In this document: positions 10,801 through 21,526 of the stretch, piece by piece
Layout of the letters: each line of letters starts with the position of its first letter
Position numbering within the stretch: position 1 is the first letter of the stretch
DNA from: Ceriagrion tenellum
Lineage: Eukaryota > Arthropoda > Insecta > Odonata > Coenagrionidae
NCBI GenBank assembly: GCA_963169105.1
Contig: OY720643.1
Location: 83,993,696-84,057,695, forward strand
Direction of reading: 5' to 3'
Length of the DNA: 64,000 bases
The notes under the pieces: generated by a model
What the model saw: only the letters and a program-made list of their open reading frames with translations
What the model was told of the DNA's origin: nothing
Databases searched by the model: none
Made by a program: the position numbers and the translations under genes

Positions 10801-12745
10801 GGCCTTGTATTGCGGTAGACTTTTCAACATTTTTTCTCTTCTTCGGAATCAATTCGCAGCGTACAAGTCCACGTTCATTCTAAATGACAATTTTTTCCCT
10901 CCATATTTTCACAGCGTAACCGTCTGAGTATCCCTGAGGGAAATACTCTGGAAGTGTACGAAATTCCGTTTTATGGAGTGATTTTCCACCATCATGGAAT
11001 TTTGGCTTGCTGCCCAAGTCATCCACACTTGGACTTTTTAACGTGAAACCTCTCCACACTCGTCGCTTTGCAAATCTCTTGGGAACTCGAGTGGTTCCCA
11101 TGACTTATCATTTAGCTGACCACCTGAATATTGCCGTCGCAACTGAGACGTAAAATTTTACTCTACCACTCATTTCTTTTTATTGAAAAATATGTACACC
11201 ACATCTTCACTTTCCGTCCATCGATGAATAGATGTATGCTTGTGTATTAGTTGATCGACTCCAAGTACACTTCGCCAAATCTCTTGGAGTGTGAGTTTAA
11301 CATGTTTAACTGCTATTATTGTCTTGTAATCCTCTGGTTAATTTAGTTTTCAGTGGGCCTTAGTTGAAATCCTCTAAATATTTACGTATGTAGGGAAATG
11401 TTTGCTCAAAAAATATCATTTTTCATCTCATCGGACATCTTCGCTCTTGTTCATCCCGTTCAAAAATCATAATCTCTTTCTTCCCCTTCCCCGTTCACCA
11501 AACCTCCTCCCCCCTATCACAGCTTTAGGCAACCTTTTGGCCCTCATTACCTCCTCAAACCACTGTCTTTTCCTCTTCCTTATCCCGTCTAGAAGTGTTC
11601 TCACTTCGCTTTCCGTAGAAACAAATGTATCCTTAAATTGGTATAAATTTAAGAGGAAGTGGCTTAGAAATTGAATGGCATGGCACTTTTTGTATACATG
11701 CCCATCGCCTCACGTGATGAAATCGCATCAGATGGAAGACTGTTAAGTCATTAAAGCCATTCTTTCCTTTGCATTTTAAGTATTTCCTTATTCCGTTATC
11801 CCTCTTCAGTATCGTTCCGAGTTCACTCACATTTTACGTTAATTAAGTGCATAAAGTTGGCTTGGAGTGTGACAGAAAATGAGAAATCTTTTTTTTTGCC
11901 GAAAACGACTGTCTGGTACAACTTCTTCCAAGCTCGGATGGGAAAAAATAAGCAAATCAGCGGGAAAAATGTAGTCTCGTTGTACAACAAATGAGGACAG
12001 GTATATTGTATGAGAGCAACCAAATTATAAACCAGCAATTTAAGATGAAATAACACATTTTTTGAGCTTACACTCAAGTATCAATGACCAAGTACGAGAG
12101 GTCTGGCTCTCCAAGTTAAAAACGGCTGAGTACTGACATTGATCTTAACTCATCGCCTTCTAGATTCGAGCAGAATTTTATATGAAGATCAGTTAGATTC
12201 AGAAGGAAGTTTTTCGACCAGGTTAGGGTTAAGTATGAGAGCTGTAGGATATTAAAGATTGGTATCCATGGAGTGGAATTAATAGGAGTAAGGGTATAGA
12301 AATGGAGTAGAAGTTTGAAATGAAGCGCCAGGAACTGGTTTCTTCATCCGTTCGCGGAATGCGAGTTCATACCCTTCGTGTCATTGTAGGCCGTTTCAAG
12401 GTCTGCTATTTGGCCTTGTGCTGACAAATATATAGACAACAGCTGACCTTGAGAGGGAATGGTCGCATCCAAAGTCACTGGTAAAGGATAGGTTGATGGA
12501 AAATTGTAAACTCCATTAGCTTAAGTCTTCGGCATTTTAGGCGTCGTTAGCGTGATTTCGTTGGCGTTGTGTCACTGTCGCGCATGCCAGATAAATTTGC
12601 CGCAAAGGAAAACTGTTCAAATAGGGGAAAATGTGGCAAAAAAGGGAGATGACGATGCATTAAAGTCTTGCATACAGGAAATCCATTAACATATCTGGTA
12701 CATAAAAACGATTAACGGGTCACACAACAAAATTTGATGGAAATA
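10801..12745. other. Non-genic stretch
   Basis: No gene recognised. Around 12180-12330 the plus strand has a purine-rich segment that may be an old LINE scrap, but it is not classifiable by eye. Confidence 0.4.
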
Positions 12746-13538
12746 ATAAGTATTTCTTCTTCTTCAGTGTTTAACCCTGGGGTTGGTTTGCAGCATCACG
12801 CCATTCCTCTCTTCTGTCTGCTTTTCTCTTCATATCATTCACAATCTGCTGCATGAATGACATCCTTGGTCGTCCCTGGCGATTTCTTCCCTCTATAGCT
12901 CCTTCTGCTATTGTTAAAATGATGTTGTCATGTCTTAGAATGTGCCCTACGAGTTTGTCTCTTCTTGTTTGGATATGCCTCCACAGGGATCTGGTTTCTT
13001 GAACTCTTTTCAGTACCTCTTCGTTCGTGACTCTATCTTTCCAGCTAAGTTTCAACATCCTTCTGTAGAGCCACATCTCCAGGGCTTCTAGCCGCCTTCT
13101 CTCTTGTTTTCTTATCACCCATGTTTCGCTCCCGTAAAGGGCCACACTCCAAACAAATGCTTTCATCATCCGTTTCCTTATTTCCAAACTGATGTTCTTG
13201 CTGGTGAGTAGGTTTTTTCTAAGATAGAATGCAATTTTGGCCTGATGTATTCTCCTTACAATTTCTTTCTGGCTTCTACCATCTGTTGTTATTCTGCTTC
13301 CCAAGTAGGCAAATTCCTCTACTACTTCTAGCTTCTCTCCTCCAATTCTCATTATTGGGGGTTCATATCGTTCTTCATTACTGCAAACCATCACCTTGGT
13401 TTTGCGTTTGTTTATTCTCATGCCATGCTGTTTACATAAAATCCTACCTATTGTATCGAGAATCCTGTCTAGATCTTCTTTGGTCTCTGTGATCACAGCA
13501 ATATCATCTGCATAACGCAGCATATCTATCTTCTTCTA
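12746..13538 (-). pseudogene. 5'-truncated LINE: reverse transcriptase C-terminal part
   Basis: The minus strand carries an open frame of about 255 codons starting just upstream of the RT motif C (YADD at 13503-13514) and ending at TAA (about 12768). After YADD come INKRKTKVMV, FAYLGSRIT, ALYGSETW and GHILRHD, the usual order after the catalytic core in LINE polymerases of the endonuclease-reverse transcriptase type. The fingers, the palm with motifs A-B and the endonuclease are missing. A TAG lies five codons before the preserved frame, consistent with 5' truncation on insertion. The 3' end is short and finishes in a GAAGAAGAA tail (12746-12762). The frame is open, so the copy is fairly young. 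The clade is unresolved. Confidence 0.8.
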
Positions 13539-14932
13539 AGAAGTATATTTGCTCCAATTTCCATCTGTAAGATGAAATTTCCCCGGAAACCCATATTTCC
13601 CTTCTTAAATCCTATCCCAGGGAAGTAAATAAGTGATGTTATATGTGGCTGTTGAGTTGGGACTACGCTTTGAATTTTAGGAAGCAGCGGCAGGCTATGC
13701 GACTTGTCTACAGGCAGAGAGTTAAGCTCTTAAGATTGCTGCGGAGGAAGAGTAACTGCTACTTTTCTTCTGGTATGCCTGATCTGAGACCTGTTTGTCG
13801 GTCTGAAGACACTTCCAGGATGAGTAGAAAAACATCTTTGGAAAAATGTGGACGTGGTTTTAATCCCAAAAGAATAAATGAAGCAAATACAGGCAGTAAG
13901 ATCAACGGAAACGTGTGTAGATCCATCAGGTGATAATTTTCAGGTCACTGCGCCTTGAACCAGCTGCAAGACAAAATATTTGGTCTACTTCTTTCAATCT
14001 AAGTGGTCAAATAAACGGTTATGCCTTGCGACCATCCATTTGTATCTTCACGTTTGTTCTCATATTGTCACAGGAAATAACACGTTCACTAAATTTATGG
14101 GTATTTTTACCGGCATAGAGTAGATCCTTAGCAGTGATACAGGATATAAGAAACGTTCTCCGGGAAGGGATTGAATACTGCAATCCTTGTGAATTTAGAG
14201 GTTATGATGTCAACTTAATAAAAATATGTGTCCCTGTTAAAGACGTCAATTTTGAATGGTGGCTACATGCATTTCGTTATTCTGGAAAGTAAAACTTCAT
14301 TATTGTGGAACCTCAAAAAAATAATTCTTTCCAAAATCAGGCCAACTTTTTCAACCTGTCTGCAAAGCTGAGGATTATCGTTGTCATCATTTTGACGCTA
14401 TTTTCTAAAGATATCCCGGTTGAAGCAAAAGAAGCGTCGTCTTTGCGACGCAAATCCCCCTATCTCGTTTCCTTCCCCCAGAGACAGGTGACCGAGTTTA
14501 AGTGGAGATTTATCGATAGCGTAGTCACACAACTTTGGCTGCCGTATTGAGTCCACGATTCACTGTAAAGTTAGCCCTTTTTCATGGATAGTAATAATGT
14601 TCAGTCATTCATTCGTCGATAGTCGCATAGTTCTGGCATGATTTGCTCTGTGGAACTTTGCATCTGTGAAACTTGGAGAAACCCAGATTATTTGAGGAAA
14701 AAGGGTCAAAGTTTTATGTTCCCCTTTCTCCATTGGCAACAATATCTAGAGGCTGATGCATACTAATATATCTCCAAATTAGAGAAGAGAATAAGTAGAA
14801 CCATATAGCACAATAGTGGAGGGTTTGCCAATAATATAAGCAATTGGAGGATCAGTTCTGCAGTCGACGCTCAGAAAACACTGGGGGCATAATATTTTAT
14901 CTATAAACTGCAGCATTGAAAATTAGAAAACG
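13539..14932. other. Left flank of the BEL element, no recognised gene
   Basis: Open frames at 13643-13933 and 14305-14550 show no domain. I see no repeat boundaries. This is the unique-looking sequence into which the BEL element inserted. Confidence 0.4.
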
Positions 14933-14937
14933 ATTGC

Positions 14938-15357
14938 TGTTTCGTTCTTTTCGTTTCGTTTTTGTTACGCGTACCGTAAGATTGCCACAGGAGGGCGCCT
15001 TTTTTTGGTGATTCAAAAAAGGAACTTGTTCGACTGAGCAGTCAGTCAGTCGGTGATAACTCGTGAGTGACTCGGATGCAACCCATATTAGGTTCAAGTG
15101 CTCCCGGAACAGGGTATGCGTGTGTCGCAAATCCGCCCTCCCCCCGCCGGCCGGCCTTCCCTGCTCAGGAGCCCTCAACGTGTAGCAGAAACTTAAGTAC
15201 TCTCTAGATGTGTCGCAGTGAAAGTGTTATATTTGTACTTGTTATATTTCATTTGTGTCGCATTAAATTAGTGATCACTTAATCTCTTTTCTCTCTTATT
15301 ATGCGCTAGTGTAAGTGATCACTTGGTCCTTCGGAACTTCGATCTCAATACTCGACA
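14938..15357 (+). repeat. BEL 5' LTR
   Basis: Begins TGTTTCG and ends CTCGACA. It contains a run of overlapping initiator-like TCAGT words (15042-15050) followed by GGATG at 15074, resembling an arthropod Inr plus downstream element. ATTAAA at 15262-15267 is a possible polyadenylation signal. Two copies of the palindrome AGTGATCACT lie at 15270 and 15314. Confidence 0.95.
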
Positions 15358-15847
15358 TAATTTTGGTCCTTCGGGCCGGATGTATTTGTTGGTATTCTAT
15401 ACACGTATCCAACTAAATATTTCATTGAACTTTAGCTTTAGATTTACAGTGTCACTTCTCCTCACTATTGTTCACATTTACCGCATTTTAGTATGTTGTT
15501 TTCCGTGCTTGCTATTGTATTTTGTCGTTTTCTATAGTGCTCTAATCATTTTGTTATGTCGACTTATGTCCTGTGCAATATATTGTAAATGTACGCGTAC
15601 TCCTGTGGCAGTTAGTCGGGGCAAATTCTTTCGCGTCGGAAAACTCATAGCTCATTTGATTTTTCCCAAAGCCCTGATCCTCTCTCATACCACTCCCCCT
15701 CCTTTTGCGTACGTCGTCGTCGCTCGCCGTCCGCTTCTCCAGCTGGTAATCTCCAAGGTCGACTGCTGCTCTTCACTCGCTCGCTCATTACCTCCCCCAA
15801 TAGCTGTCGCTTACTTTTCGTCTTCTTAAGCTTAAACAGCTGTCGTA
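15358..15847 (+). promoter_or_regulatory. BEL 5' leader with primer binding site
   Basis: The primer binding site TGGTCCTTCGGGCCGGA starts at 15364, six bases after the LTR. It complements the 3' end of animal tRNA-Tyr (…TCGAAGGACCA) with one difference from the usual acceptor/T-arm sequence. The remaining leader of about 480 bases holds no convincing gene. An open stretch through it has no domain and begins inside the LTR. Confidence 0.8.
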
Positions 15848-18800
15848 ATGCGTTATCTAGCCTTTTCTCGCCAAGCAGACTTAATAAGAAGTAGATTTGC
15901 TAAAATAAAGGACTATGTTGAACAAATCCTACCTCCTCCTGATGTTCGACTTCCCGACCACAAGAGGGAAAAATTACTGTCCTACCTAGAGGAAGTAGAA
16001 CAAAAGCACCTAAATTTCCAAAACCTTGTTGAAAGGTTATATGCTGGCGACGAAACCTCCGAGATCAACGATCAGGCCGTCGGAATCTATTCGGACGAAA
16101 TTTCGGATATTTATGGTGACGTGAAGGCAACAATTAGAACATTACTAAGATCAGAAGAAAAGGCAGATGTCCAAACCCATGCTGCCCCTCTACCCGCCTC
16201 GCCGTTGCCTATTACGTCAGTGAGATTACCTAGATTCGATTTGCCTCACTTTGCTGGAGATCTTAGTGGTTGGATTTATTTTTCTAATTTATTCGGAAAA
16301 ACGATTAATCAGAATGAATGTCTCTCTGAAATTGAAAAATTTCAGTATCTTCTTTCCTCACTTCGAGGCGAAGCTCTAAATGTCGTTAAGGGGTTGCCCA
16401 TCTCCGCCAACAATTATAAAATTGCCTGGGACTTGCTTTATAAAAGATATAATAATATTAGGCGTTTGGTGAGCCATCACGTCAGCAATGTTATTGACTT
16501 ACCTAATGTAAACGCTTCATTGAAGAGCATCCGAAACTTTTTGGACATTTTCCGTGAAAATACGCAAGCGCTAATTGCCCTAGAACATGATATCACTAAT
16601 GAAGGTCTACTTCTACTGACACTCCTTCTACGAAAGCTGAATTCGGAAACTAGAAGACGCTTTGAGGACGTGAAGAGTACGGAAAGTGAAATACCTTCAA
16701 TCAGGGACCTGATTGAATTCTTAGAGAAAGAATGTTCTCATTTGGAGGCTGCATCTATTGGACGTCATTGTGTACAGTCGTCACAAAGTAGCACATCTTC
16801 ACGTAACACCAAGGTCACGCTTCTCTCGTTAGCCAAAGGAACATGCAAATTCTGCAGTAGCTCTGATCACAACGTGTATAGTTGTGATTCATTTTCCAGA
16901 TTATCACCCGAGGAACGCCGTGCATCTGCCCGTTCTAAAGGCTGGTGCTATAATTGTTTAGGTGATTCTCACTCGTTAAGTTCTTGTAAATCTACGCGAG
17001 TATGCAGAGTATGTGGCAAACGGCACCACTCCTTGCTACATATCGATGCGTCTCTTAAAGTAAATAAAACTGAACTTTCAAGTTCGTCGCTGAAGATTAA
17101 TAAACCATCGCCATTATCCAGTCCATCATCACAAAATGCGCAATCCACCACATTTGTTGGATTTTCAGCTGCCCAATCGACAACGTCAGTACTTCTCGCT
17201 ACAACACTAGTAAAACTCTCAACCCCTCAAGGCAATTATTGCGTAGTGCGGGGAATACTGGACTCCGCAGCCCAAACAAGCTGTATATCCGAACACTGCG
17301 CACAGCTTTTAATGGTACGGCGCAACAGGACCCAAAACCAAATTAGTGGGTTATCACAAGCGTACGTGCAAACAAGAGGAATCACTCACTTGAATGTCGA
17401 TGCGCTAAATGGAGATTCACTAGTCCGATCTTATCCTGTGCAAATTGTTGAAAAAATATGTTCGAATTTACCACGCTCAACAATTTCGTCAGAGGTCAAG
17501 AAGAAAGTACGCTCATTGATTTTAGCAGATCCCACATTTGATGTTCCTTCCCCGGTGGACATGTTAATTGGAGCTGATCTCTTTGCGCATGCAATAACAG
17601 GACAACGCTTATCCCTTGGTCCTGATATGCCTGTCGCCTTTGAAACTATATTTGGATTTGTCCTGATGGGATCATGTCGTCTTACATCAAACTCGAGAGA
17701 TCTGGATGAGGATGTAGTACTACTGACTACCAGTGATCTGGATCTCCATTCAGCGATTCAACAGTTTTGGCAAGTTGAGGAACCACCTTACTCCTCTCGC
17801 TCACCAGAAGAATTATATGCGGAAGAAAACTTTGAGTCTACTTTTAAACGTAACTCCTCAGGAAGATACGTCGTGCGACTTCCTTTTAAAAGGAACCACC
17901 CCCCTCTCGGAGAATCGTCTGACATGGCGAAAAGACGTTTTTCCTCTCTAGAGAAGAGATTCTCGTCACAGCCGGAATTTAAAAACCTGTACACGGATTT
18001 CATGCGAGATTATCTAGATTCAGGACACATGACTCAGTGTTCATCCAACTCCATTGGTTCACCACATTACTTTCTTCCTCATCATGGGATTTTTAAACAA
18101 CAAGGCTCTATCAAGAGACTACGAGTTGTCTTTGATGCTAGTGCTCGTACTTCAAATAATGTTTCCCTGAATGACATCTTACTTTCAGGACCCAAGTTAC
18201 AGAACAGTATTTTTGATGTATTGTTGCATTTTAGACGACATGCTATCGTCTTTTCTTGCGACATCAGCCAAATGTTTCGCAACATAATACTACATGAAGA
18301 CGACCAGCCCTACCAATTAATTTATTGGAGACCACGAAGCTCGGAACCTCTTTGTCAATATAAACTGACAACTGTGACCTACGGCATGACGAGCTCACCC
18401 TTCCTAGCCATCAGAACCTTACAGCAATTAGCCCGGGATGAAGAAGAGAAATTCCCTCATGCAGCGGATGTCCTCCGGAACCAGACGTTTGTAGACGACA
18501 TAATAAGCGGTGCTGATACCATCGAAGAAGCCTCTGCCCTCAAAGATGAATTGATGCATCTGCTTCGCCTCGGAGGTTTTGAACTTCATAAATGGTCGAG
18601 TAACTCAACGGTTTTGTTAGAACATATTTCTTCTCAAGACCAACTGCCCATTCCATTCAATTCAAGTGAAAACCAATTATGTGGAATATTAGGAATACAA
18701 TGGGACCCATTGTCCGATGCCTTCTCCTACAGAATCAAAATCGAAGATTCGCTACTTACAAAGAGGTCGGTTTTGTCAGCGATCGCAAAATTTTATGATC

Positions 18801-21046
18801 CTTGTGGCTGGATAGCCCCTGTTGTTTTTTGGGCGAAATCTCTAATGCAATTGCTTTGGACTCTTGGGTTAACTTGGGATGCTCAGTTACCAACAGAAAT
18901 CTCAAAGAAATGGAATGACTTCTTAAGGGAACTACCACTCCTAGCCAACATAAATTTGCATCGTCATCTACTCCTTGCGAATTCAACTTCCATTCAATTA
19001 CATGGATTTTCCGATGCCTCGCAACAAGGATATAGTGCGGTTGTTTATGTTCGAAGTGTAATCAACAACCAATCAACAAAAATATCCATTCTGGTCGCTA
19101 AAACTCGTGTTTCCCCACTAAAACGCATATCCTTGCCGCGTTTGGAGCTATGCGGATCTCATCTCTTAGCGAAATTGTTACATCATTGCGCTTTAAAACT
19201 TTCTCCCCACATGACTATAGAAAGTGTATATGCATATTGTGACTCTACTATTGTTCTAAGTTGGATTCAGACACCACCCTATCGTTTGAAAACGTATGTT
19301 GCAAATCGCGTTAGCCAAATCCAAGAATGGACTCCGTCGCAATCCTGGAATCACATTTCTTCAAAGGAAAACCCAGCTGATTGTGCCTCTAGAGGACTTT
19401 TCCCTTCTCAGCTTATTGCAACCAACCTCTGGTGGAAGGGACCGAAATGGCTTGCATCAACCGCTGATGGACAACCTATCTCTCATTTCGTTCGAATCGA
19501 AGATGAATTCTTACCTGAAATTCTGCCATCTCCTCTTAATGTACTTGTAAGTGTAAAGTCACATGAATGGAACTTACTCACGAGATTTTCATCATGGACA
19601 AAATTGCTCCGCGTCCTAGCTTATATCATGCGATTTTGCCACAATTCTCGCTCGATGAGTAAACTAAAGGGATTAATAACGTCTTCAGAGCTGAAAAGAG
19701 CTGCAATCACGATTTGTAAAATTGTACAAACTTCTTGCTTCAAGGAAGACCTAACTCAGCTGCATCACAATCAACCTTGTAGCCTGAGGATCCGTCGCCT
19801 CTCCCCATTTCTAGATACGGATGGATTGCTCAGAGCGGGAGGAAGATTGTATCATTCACATTTGGACTACGATGCAAAGTATCCCATAATTTTACCGAAA
19901 TCACACCATATCGTGAACCTACTCATTGATTATTATCATGTAACTTATTTGCATGCAGGACCTCAGCTTCTACAATCTATTTTATGTAAGCAGTATTGGA
20001 TTCTATCAGCTCGCTCGGTAATACGTAGCAGAATTTTCAAATGTTTGCGGTGTTACCGATGCAAGCCCACAAATACGCCGCCCTTAATGGGAAATCTACC
20101 AGAGCCTAGAGTCAGCCCCGCACGCCCATTTCTAAAAAGTGGAATGGACTATGGAGGTCCGTTCCAGATAAAGCTCCATCACCTCAAACGAGTTCAGTTT
20201 ATCAAAGCATATTTATGCATATTTGTGTGTCTCTCCACTAAGGCTGTCCATCTCGAAGTGGTGACTGACCTATCCTCTGATGCCTTCATTGCAACCCTTA
20301 CCCGCTTTGTCTCCAGGAGAGGTCTTTGTACGGATTTATATTCAGATTGCGGGACTAACTTTAAGGGCGCCTCTGCTAAATTAGCTGCAGTGGTGGAGAA
20401 ATTTCTTAAATCACAAGATTTTCAGGATAAAATGATTAATTTCTCACCAGAGAACCAAATAAACTTCCATTTTCTCCCACCGGCAGCTCCCCATCAAGGT
20501 GGTATTTGGGAAAGTGCCATCAAAAGTGCGAAATATCACCTTACGAGAGTAATTGGGAAACAAATACTCACGCTGGAAGAGTTCATCACCCTTACCACAA
20601 AGGTGGAGGCAATGTTGAATTCACGCCCTCTAACACCGCTTTCGACAGATCCCCGCGAGGTCTCAGCCCTCACTCCAGCACATTTTCTAGTTGGAAGCTC
20701 TCTTTTGGCCGTACCGGAAGAACAGTTTTCGGACATTCCTTTAAACAGACTCACCCGATGGCAAATGGTACAATCCCTCTCCCAACATTTCTGGAGACGC
20801 TGGCATTTGGAATATTTGCATACCCTCCAGCAGCGCTCCAAGTGGACCGAAAGAGGCAGGAATTTGAAGATCGGCGATTTGGTGCTCATCCACAACCCTC
20901 AAACTCCACCCCTCTGCTGGACTCTTGCCCGGATAGATGCTACATCGCCAGGGAAAGATGGTGTCGTCAGAGTTGTCCACCTACGCACACAAGGAGGTAC
21001 CCTTACCCGTCCTGCAACCAAGGTCTTTCCCATTCCCCTCAATTAG
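15848..21046 (+). CDS. BEL/Pao Gag-Pol polyprotein
   Basis: One 1732-codon frame from ATG 15848. Residues 1 to about 300 form the gag-like region (DUF1759 type). Three nucleocapsid zinc motifs follow: CX2CX4HX4C at C333 and C367, and a CX2CX4HX3H variant at C386. The aspartic protease (DUF1758 type) has D472 in LDSAAQ, where many retroelements have DTG or DSG. The reverse transcriptase has VFDAS, CDISQMF and catalytic FVDD at 881-884. RNase H acidic residues are D1056, E1100, D1132 and D1178. The integrase zinc region ends in KCLRCYRCK, followed by a core with D1434, D1500 and E1555. The C-terminus is DUF5641-like. The product would act in cytoplasmic virus-like particles and then insert cDNA in the nucleus. 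There are no stops or frameshifts. Confidence 0.95.
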   Translation: MRYLAFSRQADLIRSRFAKIKDYVEQILPPPDVRLPDHKREKLLSYLEEVEQKHLNFQNLVERLYAGDETSEINDQAVGIYSDEISDIYGDVKATIRTLLRSEEKADVQTHAAPLPASPLPITSVRLPRFDLPHFAGDLSGWIYFSNLFGKTINQNECLSEIEKFQYLLSSLRGEALNVVKGLPISANNYKIAWDLLYKRYNNIRRLVSHHVSNVIDLPNVNASLKSIRNFLDIFRENTQALIALEHDITNEGLLLLTLLLRKLNSETRRRFEDVKSTESEIPSIRDLIEFLEKECSHLEAASIGRHCVQSSQSSTSSRNTKVTLLSLAKGTCKFCSSSDHNVYSCDSFSRLSPEERRASARSKGWCYNCLGDSHSLSSCKSTRVCRVCGKRHHSLLHIDASLKVNKTELSSSSLKINKPSPLSSPSSQNAQSTTFVGFSAAQSTTSVLLATTLVKLSTPQGNYCVVRGILDSAAQTSCISEHCAQLLMVRRNRTQNQISGLSQAYVQTRGITHLNVDALNGDSLVRSYPVQIVEKICSNLPRSTISSEVKKKVRSLILADPTFDVPSPVDMLIGADLFAHAITGQRLSLGPDMPVAFETIFGFVLMGSCRLTSNSRDLDEDVVLLTTSDLDLHSAIQQFWQVEEPPYSSRSPEELYAEENFESTFKRNSSGRYVVRLPFKRNHPPLGESSDMAKRRFSSLEKRFSSQPEFKNLYTDFMRDYLDSGHMTQCSSNSIGSPHYFLPHHGIFKQQGSIKRLRVVFDASARTSNNVSLNDILLSGPKLQNSIFDVLLHFRRHAIVFSCDISQMFRNIILHEDDQPYQLIYWRPRSSEPLCQYKLTTVTYGMTSSPFLAIRTLQQLARDEEEKFPHAADVLRNQTFVDDIISGADTIEEASALKDELMHLLRLGGFELHKWSSNSTVLLEHISSQDQLPIPFNSSENQLCGILGIQWDPLSDAFSYRIKIEDSLLTKRSVLSAIAKFYDPCGWIAPVVFWAKSLMQLLWTLGLTWDAQLPTEISKKWNDFLRELPLLANINLHRHLLLANSTSIQLHGFSDASQQGYSAVVYVRSVINNQSTKISILVAKTRVSPLKRISLPRLELCGSHLLAKLLHHCALKLSPHMTIESVYAYCDSTIVLSWIQTPPYRLKTYVANRVSQIQEWTPSQSWNHISSKENPADCASRGLFPSQLIATNLWWKGPKWLASTADGQPISHFVRIEDEFLPEILPSPLNVLVSVKSHEWNLLTRFSSWTKLLRVLAYIMRFCHNSRSMSKLKGLITSSELKRAAITICKIVQTSCFKEDLTQLHHNQPCSLRIRRLSPFLDTDGLLRAGGRLYHSHLDYDAKYPIILPKSHHIVNLLIDYYHVTYLHAGPQLLQSILCKQYWILSARSVIRSRIFKCLRCYRCKPTNTPPLMGNLPEPRVSPARPFLKSGMDYGGPFQIKLHHLKRVQFIKAYLCIFVCLSTKAVHLEVVTDLSSDAFIATLTRFVSRRGLCTDLYSDCGTNFKGASAKLAAVVEKFLKSQDFQDKMINFSPENQINFHFLPPAAPHQGGIWESAIKSAKYHLTRVIGKQILTLEEFITLTTKVEAMLNSRPLTPLSTDPREVSALTPAHFLVGSSLLAVPEEQFSDIPLNRLTRWQMVQSLSQHFWRRWHLEYLHTLQQRSKWTERGRNLKIGDLVLIHNPQTPPLCWTLARIDATSPGKDGVVRVVHLRTQGGTLTRPATKVFPIPLN

Positions 21047-21069
21047 TTCCTTCACCTTCATCTTATTGT

Positions 21070-21101
21070 TTATTGGTCCCAGGGGACCAAGGGGGCCGGT
21101 A
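21070..21101 (+). promoter_or_regulatory. BEL polypurine tract region
   Basis: The bases before the 3' LTR are purine-rich (AGGGGACCAAGGGGGCCGG). Plus-strand synthesis would be primed here. TGGTCCC and GGGACCA form a perfect 7-bp inverted repeat just inside this region, which could fold. Confidence 0.65.
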
Positions 21102-21521
21102 TGTTTCGTTCTTTTCGTTTCGTTTTTGTTACGCGTACCGTAAGATTGCCACAGGAGGGCGCCTTTTTTTGGTGATTCAAAAAAGGAACTTGTTCGACTG
21201 AGCAGTCAGTCAGTCGGTGATAACTCGTGAGTGACTCGGATGCAACCCATATTAGGTTCAAGTGCTCCCGGAACAGGGTATGCGTGTGTCGCAAATCCGC
21301 CCTCCCCCCGCCGGCCGGCCTTCCCTGCTCAGGAGCCCTCAACGTGTAGCAGAAACTTAAGTACTCTCTAGATGTGTCGCAGTGAAAGTGTTATATTTGT
21401 ACTTGTTATATTTCATTTGTGCCGCATTAAATTAGTGATCACTTAATCTCTTTTCTCTCTTATTATGCGCTAGTGTAAGTGATCACTTGGTCCTTCGGAA
21501 CTTCGATCTCAATACTCGACA
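21102..21521 (+). repeat. BEL 3' LTR
   Basis: 420 bp, identical to the 5' LTR except C at 21422 in place of T at 15258. Followed directly by the ATTGC target duplication (21522-21526). Confidence 0.95.
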
Positions 21522-21526
21522 ATTGC

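Larger units (their letters stand above)
14938..21521 (+). mobile_element. Intact BEL/Pao LTR retrotransposon
   Basis: A 6584-bp element with identical-length LTRs (420 bp), TG...CA ends, and a 5-bp target duplication ATTGC on both sides (14933-14937 and 21522-21526). It has a tRNA-type primer binding site, a purine-rich tract and a single uninterrupted Gag-Pol frame. The order nucleocapsid, protease, reverse transcriptase, RNase H, integrase is that of BEL/Pao. No envelope-like frame is present. The two LTRs differ at one position (T at 15258, C at 21422), so the insertion is recent. All parts needed for retrotransposition appear to be present. Confidence 0.97.

Noticed and set aside
15323..15829. 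Open stretch of 168 codons in the BEL leader
   Set aside because: It begins inside the LTR, has no ATG-led domain and lies in the untranslated leader before Gag. Treated as chance.
20506..21201. Long overlapping frames on both strands within the BEL integrase end
   Set aside because: They are out-of-frame shadows of the Gag-Pol coding sequence.
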